NCBI GenBank assembly: GCA_001542995.1
Contig: LFLA01000004.1
Coordinates: 1 to 49,472, forward strand
Length of the DNA: 49,472 bases
Origin: Nitrospina sp. LS_NOB
GTDB taxonomy: Bacteria; Nitrospinota; Nitrospinia; Nitrospinales; VA-1
Direction: 5' to 3'
Part shown: piece by piece, positions 31,867 through 40,039 of the stretch
Layout: each line of letters starts with the position of its first letter
Position numbering within the stretch: position 1 is the first letter of the stretch
Translations under genes and position numbers: made by a program
The notes under the pieces: generated by a model
What the model saw: only the letters and a program-made list of their open reading frames with translations
The model's database searches: none
Told to the model about the DNA's origin: nothing

Positions 31867-32134
31867 ATGAGGGGGGGGGGGGGAAGTCATACCAATAGAA
31901 ATTGAAATTCTGACCAAAAAAGATTGCTGTCTCTGCGATGACGCGAAGGCTATTGTTGAGCGGGTGCTTCCCGATTATCCAGTAGTTCTTACCCTGACGG
32001 ATATTGAATCTGATCCTGTTCTGTTTGCGTCTTATAAGGAGCGCATTCCGGTGGTGCGCATTAATGGCGAAGAAAGTTTTGTATACAAGGCGCACGAAAC
32101 CACCCTGCGTAAAAAACTGGACCAACTTGTTTGA
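31867..32134 (+). pseudogene. Glutaredoxin-like (DUF836) gene behind a 13-G tract
   Basis: From ATA 31889 to TGA 32132 a clear frame encodes PIEIEILTKKDCCLCDDAKA, ERIPVVRINGEESFVYKAHE and a final LRKKLDQLV. This is the DUF836/glutaredoxin-like family, with C-C-L-C as the active site. It has no usable in-frame start. The only nearby ATG (31867) is followed by 13 consecutive G (31871-31883) and is out of frame by one base; 12 or 15 G would connect it. So the gene is phase-variable and OFF here, uses a non-standard start, or the tract is miscounted. Confidence 0.6.
31871..31883 (+). repeat. Homopolymeric G13 tract
   Basis: Thirteen consecutive G, the longest G/C homopolymer in the window, between ATG 31867 and the glutaredoxin-like frame. 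Such tracts are prone to slipped-strand length change. Confidence 0.85.
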
Positions 32135-32182
32135 TTATCAAACCCGGTCTGCGCCGGGATATAAATTTATGGAGTTTTGAAA

Positions 32183-32488
32183 ATGGTAGAAAAGATTGCC
32201 CTGACTGAACAGGAGCTGGAAGAAAAGTTGAAAGAAATGGCGCCAGAATGGAAAACCGGCAAGAACGAAAAAGGGGTGCCTTACATTGGGCGGGTCCACC
32301 ATGCCTCCAAATTCATGGAAGGGATTGCTTTTGTGGGCAAGATTGCCGAAGCAGCGGAAGACAACAATCATCACCCGGACATCATTATCAACTATAAACG
32401 CATCACCATCCGCTACTGGACCCATACGGCAAGAGGGGTCACTCTCGCCGATGTGCAGATGGCTGAGAAAATAGACCCGCTGTTTTAA
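32183..32488 (+). CDS. Pterin-4a-carbinolamine dehydratase
   Basis: 101 residues, typical for PhhB/PCD, which dehydrates 4a-hydroxytetrahydropterin. Diagnostic residues are GKIAEAAEDNNHHPDIIINY and YWTHTARGVTLADVQMAEKI, giving the catalytic His-His-Pro and Thr-His. ATG 32183 has SD GGAG eight bases upstream; TTG 32177 lies too close. No phenylalanine hydroxylase is nearby, so a role in general pterin or molybdopterin recycling is possible. A PTPS-III-type gene lies at 7704. Confidence 0.88.
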   Translation: MVEKIALTEQELEEKLKEMAPEWKTGKNEKGVPYIGRVHHASKFMEGIAFVGKIAEAAEDNNHHPDIIINYKRITIRYWTHTARGVTLADVQMAEKIDPLF

Positions 32489-32509
32489 AGAGGCCAACTA
32501 AAAAAGAGG

Positions 32510-33772
32510 TTAATCAGTCTGGTTTTCCGACTGCAGGATATCGTCAAGGGTCTGGCGGCTTCGGGTTTGCACACAACGGTCGCCATCGATCACCACTTCC
32601 GGAATGAGTGGCTGGGAATTGTAGTTCGAGGACATGACGTGACCGTAAGCTCCCGCTCCGCCGATCACGATGCAGTCTCCGGGTTTCGGCATGGGCAGTC
32701 TTCGGGCTACCGGTTCTTCGTCTTTTTGCGTCAACACATCTCCAGATTCACAAACCGGTCCGGCAACGATGAGATCCTGCTCCGGTCCGAGGTCTTCGCC
32801 GACAAACCAGATAGGATGAAACGATCCATACGCCATGGGGCGGAGGAGATGGCAGAAGCCGACATTCGTCAGCACATAGTCGATACGTTTTCCCTCTTCA
32901 TCGAAGGTGTGATTGAGAGAACGCACTTCTCCGATCAGGGTTCCGCAACCCGCCACGAACCTTCTGCCCGGTTCGATTTCGCAGACGATGTCCCGACCAA
33001 AATGATCCTTTAATAGCTTCGCACGTTCTTCGAGAATGGTTTTGTATCCGGAAATATCTTCCTGCGGTTGGTCGGGATCATATTGGTAGGGCAGTCCTCC
33101 GCCAAAGTTTACGGTTTCCACCTCTTCAAACTGTTTGGCGAATTCTACCAGTTTTCCGGTGATGCGTTTGAGATGTTCCATATCGCCGCCAGACCCGATG
33201 TGCATATGTACGCCGGACAAGGTCAAGTCGTATTCTTTTAATAACCGTTTCACCTCATCCAGGTTCTGGTACCAGATTCCGTGCTTACTGTAGGGGCCGC
33301 CGGTATTGGTTTTTTTAGAATGGCCGGCGCCTTCGCCGGGATTGATCCGGATTGAAATTTTTGAGGAGCCGGAGCCCGTAGCTTTTAGGGCCTTGCCATA
33401 TTCCTCGACCATCCCTAATGTGCCGCAATTGCAGTAAATATTGTTTTCGAGACAGAACTTCACATCCTCATCGTTGAAAAAGACATCGCTGGTGAAGCAG
33501 ATGTCATCGGTGCTAAATCCCGCACGCAGGGCGCGTTGCACTTCAAAAACACTGACCGCGTCAATTTTGACCCCGTTGTCGAGCATTTCCTTAAGAATGC
33601 GGATATTGGAATTGGCCTTCATGGCGTAACGGGTAACAGGGGCCAATTGCTTGATCTCGCCAATCGAACGGCGAAGGTGTTCCATGCTGTATACATAAAC
33701 GGGGGTTCCGAATTTGCTGGCGATGTCCCGCACTTCCACATTTTCAATTTTCATGAATATTTTCTGCTCCAT
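32510..33772 (-). CDS. lysA: Diaminopimelate decarboxylase
   Basis: 420 residues, a fold-type III PLP enzyme that makes L-lysine from meso-diaminopimelate. The PLP Lys is in RYAMKANSNIRILKEM, the phosphate-binding segment is HMHIGSGGDMEHL and FGGGLPYQYD, EPGRRFVAG follows, and the active-site Cys is in VCESGDVL. ATG 33772 or ATG 33754 (MKIENVEV) could start it; GGAG lies 12 bases before the second. It is divergent from speA, an enzyme of the same fold. Confidence 0.92.
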   Translation of the reverse strand: MEQKIFMKIENVEVRDIASKFGTPVYVYSMEHLRRSIGEIKQLAPVTRYAMKANSNIRILKEMLDNGVKIDAVSVFEVQRALRAGFSTDDICFTSDVFFNDEDVKFCLENNIYCNCGTLGMVEEYGKALKATGSGSSKISIRINPGEGAGHSKKTNTGGPYSKHGIWYQNLDEVKRLLKEYDLTLSGVHMHIGSGGDMEHLKRITGKLVEFAKQFEEVETVNFGGGLPYQYDPDQPQEDISGYKTILEERAKLLKDHFGRDIVCEIEPGRRFVAGCGTLIGEVRSLNHTFDEEGKRIDYVLTNVGFCHLLRPMAYGSFHPIWFVGEDLGPEQDLIVAGPVCESGDVLTQKDEEPVARRLPMPKPGDCIVIGGAGAYGHVMSSNYNSQPLIPEVVIDGDRCVQTRSRQTLDDILQSENQTD

Positions 33773-33844
33773 ACAATGGACTCAACAATATAACCCGGAT
33801 TTTATAGCACAGATTGGCGGATCAAAGAATGCCTTTGTTTTCAA

Positions 33845-33872
33845 TTGACATTTCTTCACGATGGGGTAGTTT
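33845..33872 (+). promoter_or_regulatory. Probable speA promoter
   Basis: TTGACA (33845-33850) and TAGTTT (33867-33872) are 16 bases apart, 45 bases before the speA ATG, in the divergent lysA-speA intergenic region. Confidence 0.45.
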
Positions 33873-33917
33873 AAATTATCCGAATAATTGAAATGTTTTT
33901 GAGAGAACAATTGCGCT

Positions 33918-35840
33918 ATGACGAAATGGACCATCGACGAAGCCCGCGAACATTACAACATTAATGGTTGGGGAGCGGGTTATTTCGACATCAATTCCAA
34001 GGGCAACATTGTTGTGCGCCCCGACAGGAAGAGCGCGCATCATATTGACCTCAAGGAACTGGTCGATGATATCCAGTCCAAGGGATATTCTCTGCCGGTG
34101 CTGATTCGATTTTCAGACATTCTTAAAGCCAGCATCGCCAACCTTGCCAACTCATTTCAAAACTCCATTGAAGAATATGGTTTTGAGGGTCAGTATCACG
34201 GGGTCTATCCCATCAAAGTCAATCAGCAAAGGCAGGTGGTGGAGGAGATTGTAAGATTCGGACAGCCTTTCAATATCGGACTGGAAGCCGGGTCCAAGCC
34301 GGAACTGCACGCCATACTCGCCATCCTCGACAACCCGGAAGCCTTGCTGGTCTGCAATGGCTATAAAGATGAAGCCTTCATTCGTTTGGCATTGATGAGC
34401 CAGAAGCTGGGTAAAAAGGTATTCATCGTTGTGGAGAAACTTGATGAACTGACGTTGATCGAGAAAGTAGCCGGGGAACTGGGGGTGCAACCCAATATCG
34501 GACTCCGCATCAAGCTGGTGAGTGCGGGGCAGGGGCGTTGGTCCTCCTCAGCCGGGGAATACTCCAAGTTCGGATTGAACACGATGGAACTGATGGAAGC
34601 CCTGGAAATCGCCAAAAATAAAAATATCCTCGATTGTGTCAAACTGATTCACTTTCATCTGGGAAGTCAGATCACAAATATCCGCAGAATCAAAAACAGC
34701 CTGAAAGAAGTAGGGCGGTTCTATTCTGAATTGATGAAGTTTGGATGCAACATTCAGTATATAGATGTGGGCGGTGGCTTAGGTATTGACTACGACGGGT
34801 CGCGGTCTACCTTTGCGTCCAGCACCAATTATTCAGTGCAGGAATATGCCAACGACGTGGTCTACCACCTGCTGGAAATTTGTCGGGCAGAAGGCCTGCC
34901 GCATCCGAATATCATTTCGGAATCGGGTCGTGCCATGACAGCACATCACTCTATTCTTGTTGTAAACGTGCTGGATGTGACCAGCTTTCCGGAATGGAGT
35001 GACCAGATTGAAATTGCCGATGATGCGCCTGAAGTGGTGAAAGAAATTTTTGATGTGCTCGACTCCACCTCCAACAAAAACCTGATCGAGTCGTGGCACG
35101 ATGCCGTGCACCTGAAAGAGGAGGTACAGAATAAGTTTCTACTCGGCCTGATTTCCCTGGCCGACCGAGCTGTGGCCGAACGTATTTATTGGGGGATTTG
35201 TCGTAAAATTGAAAAACTGAGTTCCCGGCTGAAATTCCTGCCAGATGATATCCGCTCCCTTAAAACCAAGCTGGCCGACAAATATTTCTGCAATTTTTCT
35301 GTGTTCCAATCGGTGCCCGACTCTTGGGCGATTGACCAGGTGTTTCCGGTTGTGCCCCTGCACCGCCTGAATGAAGAACCCGACCGCGACGCAACGCTGG
35401 AAGACCTCACCTGCGACTCGGATGGAAGGATAGACAACTTCATCGGCACCCACCGTGGAACGGAAAACACCATGAGGGTGCATTCCCTCAAACCAGATGA
35501 AAGCTATTCCCTTTGCATTTTTCTCACCGGAGCTTATCAGGAAATTTTGGGAGACCTGCACAACCTGTTCGGCGATACCAATACGGTTCACGTTTCAATT
35601 AAAGAAGACGGATCGGTGAACTACGAGCAGATCATTGAAGGAGAAGATGTGGCGGATGTTCTAGACTATGTGCAGTTCAGCGCCGATGAACTTGCAGGGC
35701 GCATAGATAGTTTCCTGATCGGGTGTGTGCAACGGGGCGTGGTCACGCAACAAGAAGCCGATGATTTTCTCGATCTCTATAAGTCGGGGCTGAGTGGATA
35801 CACCTATTTGGTGAAACCGGATGCCGCTGAAAAAGTTTAG
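33918..35840 (+). CDS. speA: Biosynthetic arginine decarboxylase
   Basis: 640 residues, full length for SpeA, which converts arginine to agmatine for polyamine synthesis. The PLP Lys lies in YHGVYPIKVNQQRQVVEEIV, HFHLGSQITNIRRIKN is the phosphate-binding region, DVGGGLGIDYDGS and SESGRAMTAHHS follow, and the C-terminal SGLSGYTYLVK is typical. ATG 33918 lacks a strong SD. The stop codon overlaps the stop of the convergent M48 gene by 4 bases. No speB (agmatinase) is present in the window. Confidence 0.93.
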   Translation: MTKWTIDEAREHYNINGWGAGYFDINSKGNIVVRPDRKSAHHIDLKELVDDIQSKGYSLPVLIRFSDILKASIANLANSFQNSIEEYGFEGQYHGVYPIKVNQQRQVVEEIVRFGQPFNIGLEAGSKPELHAILAILDNPEALLVCNGYKDEAFIRLALMSQKLGKKVFIVVEKLDELTLIEKVAGELGVQPNIGLRIKLVSAGQGRWSSSAGEYSKFGLNTMELMEALEIAKNKNILDCVKLIHFHLGSQITNIRRIKNSLKEVGRFYSELMKFGCNIQYIDVGGGLGIDYDGSRSTFASSTNYSVQEYANDVVYHLLEICRAEGLPHPNIISESGRAMTAHHSILVVNVLDVTSFPEWSDQIEIADDAPEVVKEIFDVLDSTSNKNLIESWHDAVHLKEEVQNKFLLGLISLADRAVAERIYWGICRKIEKLSSRLKFLPDDIRSLKTKLADKYFCNFSVFQSVPDSWAIDQVFPVVPLHRLNEEPDRDATLEDLTCDSDGRIDNFIGTHRGTENTMRVHSLKPDESYSLCIFLTGAYQEILGDLHNLFGDTNTVHVSIKEDGSVNYEQIIEGEDVADVLDYVQFSADELAGRIDSFLIGCVQRGVVTQQEADDFLDLYKSGLSGYTYLVKPDAAEKV

Positions 35841-36481
35841 TTTTCCTTCACCTGAGGTTCCGATGCTTCATAAAAACTTTCTATCTGCTTGATGCGTTCG
35901 CTCGTGGTCGGATGGGTGGAAAAATAGCTGGCCTCATCGGACTTGCCTCCAGACTCCTTACGGAAAACCTGAAACACTTCAATCAAATGATAAGGCGGCA
36001 CATCGGCCTTCACCAAATAACTGACCCCCAGTTTATCGGCCTCCAGTTCTTGCGGGCGGGAGAACCCGCCAACGACAACCGGTTTCACCAGATACTCGGC
36101 ATATCCCACCCCCGGCACAAACACATTGGCCGCGGAAAAGGCGATGGATGTAAGAATCGAAACTCCCATGCTGGAATAATAATGACCCGCTTTCAAATGT
36201 CCGATTTCATGCGCCGCCACGGCCACTCTCTGCTCTGGCGTTAATTGAAACAGAAGATCATCGGTGATATGGACGTCGTTTCCCGTGGTCACCCAGGCGT
36301 TGGAAAAATCTGTGTAATGCACCACGGCGTTATATTCCTCATCGGGGAAGTTAGCCTTGGCAACTGTGTCCACCGCCGTTTTCCATAGATAGAGGTCATG
36401 GGCGCAACCGAGGCAGTCCTTATCCGGAACGGTCTGGCATCCACCGGCAATGATTAGAATCAGCAAAAATATTTTCTTCAT
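35837..36481 (-). CDS. M48-family metalloprotease, probable lipoprotein
   Basis: 214 residues from ATG 36481. An N-terminal export signal (MKKIFLLILIIAGGC) ends in a lipobox-like Cys. The zinc site AVAAHEIGHLKAGHYYSSMG (HExxH) and the downstream Glu in RPQELEADKLGVSYL are intact, and the tail STHPTTSERIKQIESF is typical of M48 proteases such as LoiP/YcaL. It probably degrades or checks outer-membrane proteins in the periplasm. The longer frame to 36520 adds no signal-peptide feature. It is convergent with speA. Confidence 0.82.
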   Translation of the reverse strand: MKKIFLLILIIAGGCQTVPDKDCLGCAHDLYLWKTAVDTVAKANFPDEEYNAVVHYTDFSNAWVTTGNDVHITDDLLFQLTPEQRVAVAAHEIGHLKAGHYYSSMGVSILTSIAFSAANVFVPGVGYAEYLVKPVVVGGFSRPQELEADKLGVSYLVKADVPPYHLIEVFQVFRKESGGKSDEASYFSTHPTTSERIKQIESFYEASEPQVKEN

Positions 36482-36560
36482 GGGGCAGGCCGGGCCCTCT
36501 GGCGAGGAAGCGAATAACAAGGGCTCTTAAGCGAGATAAATTTTTTCTAGCCAGTAAACT

Positions 36561-37367
36561 TTATTGCTCGTTACCACCGGGTGTTGCCCGGTGTAAGACG
36601 TCCACCATCTCCTGATGGATGAGGCCGTTGCTGACCAGGATTTCTTCATCGTAAATCGTTGCCGGGCTTCCATCAAACTTCGACAGGGTGCCCCCGGCTT
36701 CTGTCACGATCAATGCGCCTGCCGCGACATCCCAGGGGCTGAGTTTGAGCTCCCAGAACCCTTCGAACCGGCCCATGGCTGTATATACCATGTCCATGGC
36801 GGCGGAGCCGGGACGGCGCACCGCCTGACATAATTTCATGAGTCGACAAAAATGGTCCAAATTATCATCGAGCGAATTGATCACTTTGGGATGAAAACCT
36901 GTAACGAGCAGACTTTCTTTTAATGTGGGGATGATGGAAACCTTGATGAGCTTGTTATTGAGGCTGGCCCCTTTGCCTCGTTCGGCAACGAACAACTCGT
37001 CGAGGCAGGGGTTGTACACCACACCGACTTCCAACTGGCCTTCGTGTTCCAATCCGATCGAAACGCAATAACAAGGGTAACCGTGGGAATAGTTCAAAGT
37101 GCCATCAAGTGGGTCAATGATCCATTTGCTTGTTGACGAGTTGCCTTGGGTGCTACCGGACTCTTCGGCCAGAATATCGTGTTCGGGAAAGGTTTTTTTG
37201 ATGCGGGAGATAACCGTCTGCTCGCAGAGGAGATCGACTTCTGTGACGGGATCATAAAATTCTTTGTAAGATATTTTCCCGATGGAGTCCTTTCGTTCGC
37301 GCAGGATTTTTCCGGCGGCTAAAGCCGCTTCCACCGCCACTTGAACCGCTTCGCTCATTCCAGCCAC
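36561..37367 (-). CDS. Inositol monophosphatase family protein (SuhB-like)
   Basis: 268 residues. Metal-binding blocks are DPVTEVDLLCEQTVISRI, HDILAEESG, KWIIDPLDGTLNYSHGYP (the IMPase signature DPLDGT) and LSPWDVAAGALIVTEAGG. It hydrolyses inositol-1-phosphate or another sugar phosphate; SuhB also acts in rRNA transcription. Its start overlaps the mnmA stop by 13 bases, so the two are co-translated. Confidence 0.88.
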   Translation of the reverse strand: MAGMSEAVQVAVEAALAAGKILRERKDSIGKISYKEFYDPVTEVDLLCEQTVISRIKKTFPEHDILAEESGSTQGNSSTSKWIIDPLDGTLNYSHGYPCYCVSIGLEHEGQLEVGVVYNPCLDELFVAERGKGASLNNKLIKVSIIPTLKESLLVTGFHPKVINSLDDNLDHFCRLMKLCQAVRRPGSAAMDMVYTAMGRFEGFWELKLSPWDVAAGALIVTEAGGTLSKFDGSPATIYDEEILVSNGLIHQEMVDVLHRATPGGNEQ

Positions 37368-38428
37368 CCACCGCCGACTACGCAGTCATCCTGATAAAAT
37401 ACGGCGGACTGGCCGGGTGCGATGGAAATCTGTGGTTCGTCAAACTCGATCTTTGCCCGCAAGCCGTCAAGCGGTGTCACGGTTGCGGGGACCCCCTGGT
37501 GTCGGTAACGGATCTGCACATCGGCGCGGAATGGACCGGAAAATTCCAGGCTCCATTTCACCTGGTTCACCGTGCAGTCGGGTTGGGCCAGTTCGTGCTT
37601 AGGGCCAACGGTAATGCGGTTTTGCACCGGGTCAATATGCGTCACAAAATGGGGTTCCTTGAGGCCGCCAAGGTTGAGCCCTTTTCTCTGTCCGATGGTG
37701 AACGCCGGGTAGCCCGGATGCTTGCCCAGAACTTTGCCTGCGGAGTTGACGATCTCTCCCTCCTGCAGGGCTTGGCCGTTTAACTGATTGGCGATGAACC
37801 GGGGATAGTCGTTGTCAGGAATGAAACAGATTTCATGCGACTCGGTTTTCTCGGCCACGTTCAATCCTAGTTGCCGGGCGCGCTCGCGCACTTCTTTTTT
37901 ATCCATGTCGCCGAGCGGAAACTCCAGCCGCGCCAGTTGTTCCTGCGACAAGTTGAACAGAAAATAACTCTGGTCTTTAAACCGGTCCTGGCCCCGGCGT
38001 ACCATTAACTTCCCGGAAGAATGCTTGACGATGGAGGCGTAATGTCCGGTAGCAACGCGCCGAATCCCAAACGACTCAGCCTTGTGGATCAACTCTTCAA
38101 ATTTCAGTTTCTGGTTGCACAGTGTGCAGGGAATCGGTGTCCTCGCCTGCATGTACTCCGAGATGAAATAGTCCACCACCTCTTCCTTAAACTTTTTTTC
38201 CATGTTGAGGATGTAATAAGGAATGCCGACCCGCTCTGCCACCCGTCGGGCATCGGCCATATCATCGAGAGAACAACAGGTGCCGAACCGGTTATCCGAA
38301 TTGGAATAGTTCCACAACTGCAGAGAAACCCCAATCGCCTCGTATCCGCGTTCCTTCATGATCGCGGCAGCCACGGAGCTGTCTACCCCACCGCTCATAG
38401 CAATAACAATTTTTTGTGTATCCGTCAT
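37355..38428 (-). CDS. mnmA: tRNA-specific 2-thiouridylase
   Basis: 357 residues, standard for MnmA, which thiolates U34 of tRNA-Glu, -Gln and -Lys. The PP-loop is VIAMSGGVDSSVAAAIMKER, the first catalytic Cys is in PCTLCNQKLKFEEL, the second in ESHEICFIPDNDYPRFI, and GKHPGYPAFTIGQRKGLNLG is the central domain. It lies 3 bases after rsmD and overlaps the IMPase gene, giving an rsmD-mnmA-IMPase unit. tRNA-Gln and tRNA-Glu genes, two of its substrates, lie close by. Confidence 0.95.
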   Translation of the reverse strand: MTDTQKIVIAMSGGVDSSVAAAIMKERGYEAIGVSLQLWNYSNSDNRFGTCCSLDDMADARRVAERVGIPYYILNMEKKFKEEVVDYFISEYMQARTPIPCTLCNQKLKFEELIHKAESFGIRRVATGHYASIVKHSSGKLMVRRGQDRFKDQSYFLFNLSQEQLARLEFPLGDMDKKEVRERARQLGLNVAEKTESHEICFIPDNDYPRFIANQLNGQALQEGEIVNSAGKVLGKHPGYPAFTIGQRKGLNLGGLKEPHFVTHIDPVQNRITVGPKHELAQPDCTVNQVKWSLEFSGPFRADVQIRYRHQGVPATVTPLDGLRAKIEFDEPQISIAPGQSAVFYQDDCVVGGGWLE

Positions 38429-38431
38429 AGT

Positions 38432-39001
38432 TTAAAGGGAGTCTTTAAATCGAAAAAAAGAAAGGCAGGAATCGCCCAATCGCCGATCTTTATAAAACTC
38501 AAGTTTACCATAGTTTTTCTGCAAAACGGTTTTATGGAAATGTTCCACCACGATCGTAGCATCCTGGCGTAGTATTCCCGATGGCGATAGCTCCAGCAAG
38601 GTCGGTTCATACAAGTCGTCGGCGAAAGGCGGGTCTATATAGACTAGGTCGAAGTCCAGTTCCCGTTCCTTAAGTGTTTGCAATCCAGCGAGGGCAGGGG
38701 ATTTCAACAAAACCCAGCGCGGGGCGTCGCTGGTCATTTTGCATTTTTCCAGGTTTTGCATGATGATGCGCTGGGCTTCTGGGTTGGGTTCGACAAACAC
38801 TACCGTTTTTGCGTCCCGACTAAGCGCCTCAACGCCCATGCCTCCACTACCGGCGAACAAATCGAGGAAGGCCACCCCTTCGAGGCCGGGGCCGACCTGA
38901 TTGAAAAACGATTCCTTGACCCGATCTAGGGTAGGGCGGATGTCGGCAGAGCCCAGACTGGCCAGACGGGTTCCCCGGGCGGTGCCTGAAATTATGCGCA
39001 T
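38432..39001 (-). CDS. rsmD: 16S rRNA (guanine966-N2)-methyltransferase
   Basis: 189 residues from ATG 39001 (SD GGAAGG; the longer frame to 39085 is non-coding leader). MRIISGTARGTRLASLGSAD is the RsmD N-terminus, followed by RPTLDRVKESFFNQV, the SAM site LDLFAGSGGMGVEALSR and the catalytic motif VYIDPPFADDLY (DPPF). It methylates G966 of 16S rRNA during 30S assembly. Confidence 0.93.
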   Translation of the reverse strand: MRIISGTARGTRLASLGSADIRPTLDRVKESFFNQVGPGLEGVAFLDLFAGSGGMGVEALSRDAKTVVFVEPNPEAQRIIMQNLEKCKMTSDAPRWVLLKSPALAGLQTLKERELDFDLVYIDPPFADDLYEPTLLELSPSGILRQDATIVVEHFHKTVLQKNYGKLEFYKDRRLGDSCLSFFRFKDSL

Positions 39002-39119
39002 AGTTAAAGGTTCCTTCCACCCACTCGGCGTGGGGCCAATGAGAAACGGCTCGTTAAGCCGGAAAAAATAAATGCTAGCTGTCATTGGTTATTGCCAGTT
39101 ACCCGCAAAGGTTCTCTGC

Positions 39120-39148
39120 TTGACAGTTTTCGCATCTAAAACTATTAT
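39120..39148 (+). promoter_or_regulatory. tRNA-Gln promoter
   Basis: TTGACA (39120-39125) and TATTAT (39143-39148) with a 17-base spacer, 27 bases before the mature tRNA 5' end. It is close to consensus, as expected for a stable RNA gene. Confidence 0.85.
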
Positions 39149-39175
39149 AAATCAAGTTTTCCAAGGAATTAGTGG

Positions 39176-39249
39176 TCGGGTATCGTCTAACGGTAGGACG
39201 TCAGATTCTGGTTCTGAATGTCGAGGTTCGAATCCTTGTACCCGAGCCA
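39176..39249 (+). tRNA. tRNA-Gln (anticodon CTG)
   Basis: Acceptor arms TCGGGTA/TACCCGA pair fully. The D stem is GTC/GAC, the anticodon stem TCAGA/TCTGA encloses loop TTCTGGT (anticodon CTG), and the T arm CGAGG-TTCGAAT-CCTTG has one G-U pair. Discriminator is G and CCA is encoded. A family A repeat follows directly. Confidence 0.93.
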
Positions 39250-39297
39250 CCCTTTGGCCACTAGCCGTGGAGGCAATGTCCGGCGGAAATTCTCCGC
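39250..39297 (-). repeat. Family A element after tRNA-Gln (inverted)
   Basis: CCACTAGCCGTGGAGGCAAT (plus one G) is the exact reverse complement of the end of the element at 8979-9080. The palindrome GCGGAAATTCTCCGC (39283-39297) corresponds to the core. It separates tRNA-Gln from the membrane protein gene. Confidence 0.6.
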
Positions 39298-39309
39298 TTT
39301 TGAGGAAAT

Positions 39310-39774
39310 ATGAATATTTACCGTAATCCATTTATTGTCGCGCTTTGGGCCCCCGTTTACCAGTTGGTGGCGACCATTGCTATCACTAACGAATTTTTAA
39401 TGGCGGCGATGTTTATTATGTTTACTTTGGGACTCATCGGCGCTTATGTAAGTGATTTCCCGCTTTTGCCGACACTATATATGAATGAGGTGGCGCATAA
39501 AACCTCAATCTCTTCATTAATGGGTATGATCCTGGGTCTGATGCTGTTTTTGGCTTTTGGCACAAGTGGGAATGAGGGGAGCGATGGAGGCATGATTTCT
39601 GCGGGGAACAAATTCATGCTCACATGGGGAGTGCTGTCCCTGCCGGCTTACCCCTTGATGACGTTTCTGATTTTTGGAGTGAATAAACGCGACCTTGATA
39701 CGGAAGAAGCGGTCCGCAAAGAGAAAAAGAAAAACCGGTCCGGTCCGCCCATCATGAAAAAAGACGGGTTCTAG
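39310..39774 (+). CDS. Hypothetical membrane protein (154 aa)
   Basis: Four hydrophobic segments (IVALWAPVYQLVATIAI, MAAMFIMFTLGLIGAYV, ISSLMGMILGLMLFLAF, WGVLSLPAYPLMTFLIFGV) precede a basic cytoplasmic tail (RKEKKKNRSGPPIMKKDGF). A clear SD (GAGGAAA) precedes ATG 39310. Genes on both sides are tRNAs. No family is recognised. Confidence 0.6.
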   Translation: MNIYRNPFIVALWAPVYQLVATIAITNEFLMAAMFIMFTLGLIGAYVSDFPLLPTLYMNEVAHKTSISSLMGMILGLMLFLAFGTSGNEGSDGGMISAGNKFMLTWGVLSLPAYPLMTFLIFGVNKRDLDTEEAVRKEKKKNRSGPPIMKKDGF

Positions 39775-39816
39775 ATTTCTCCACTTGAGTTAAGGTAACC
39801 ACCCGCCATATTATAT

Positions 39817-39888
39817 GGCCCCATCGTCTAGTGGTTAGGACGCTGGCCTCTCACGCCGGAAACAGGGGTTCGACTCCCCTTGGGGCTA
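39817..39888 (+). tRNA. tRNA-Glu (anticodon CTC)
   Basis: Acceptor GGCCCCA/TGGGGCT ends in a G-U pair common in tRNA-Glu. The anticodon stem CTGGC/GCCGG holds loop CTCTCAC (anticodon CTC), and the T arm is AGGGG-TTCGACT-CCCCT. The discriminator is A, and CCA is not encoded (ACTC follows). A decayed copy of this tRNA lies at 42627-42698, with a foreign-looking block between them. Confidence 0.92.
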
Positions 39889-39899
39889 CTCTTCGCCAG

Positions 39900-39999
39900 A
39901 GGGGCAACGGTTAAGTGCTCATTTTGCCGAGATGACTTGTTGCTAGCTGTACGTGATATTTCTCCTCAGCCTTTACCCGTACTACCCTACGCGGGGTGT
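39900..39999 (-). repeat. Family A-like block and family B copy 8
   Basis: TTTGCCGAGATGACTTGTTG (39923-39942) resembles family A. Bases 39953-39999 read on the minus strand give GTAAAGGCTGAGGAGAAATA and ATCAC, the family B tail. These repeats separate tRNA-Glu from the island genes. Confidence 0.5.
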
Positions 40000-40039
40000 G
40001 TCTAAATAGCGGAATTACAATGAATTTGGGAATGGAAAA

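Noticed and set aside
31748-32125. 125-codon minus-strand frame across the G13 tract
   Set aside because: It has no family features and opposes a well-supported glutaredoxin-like frame.
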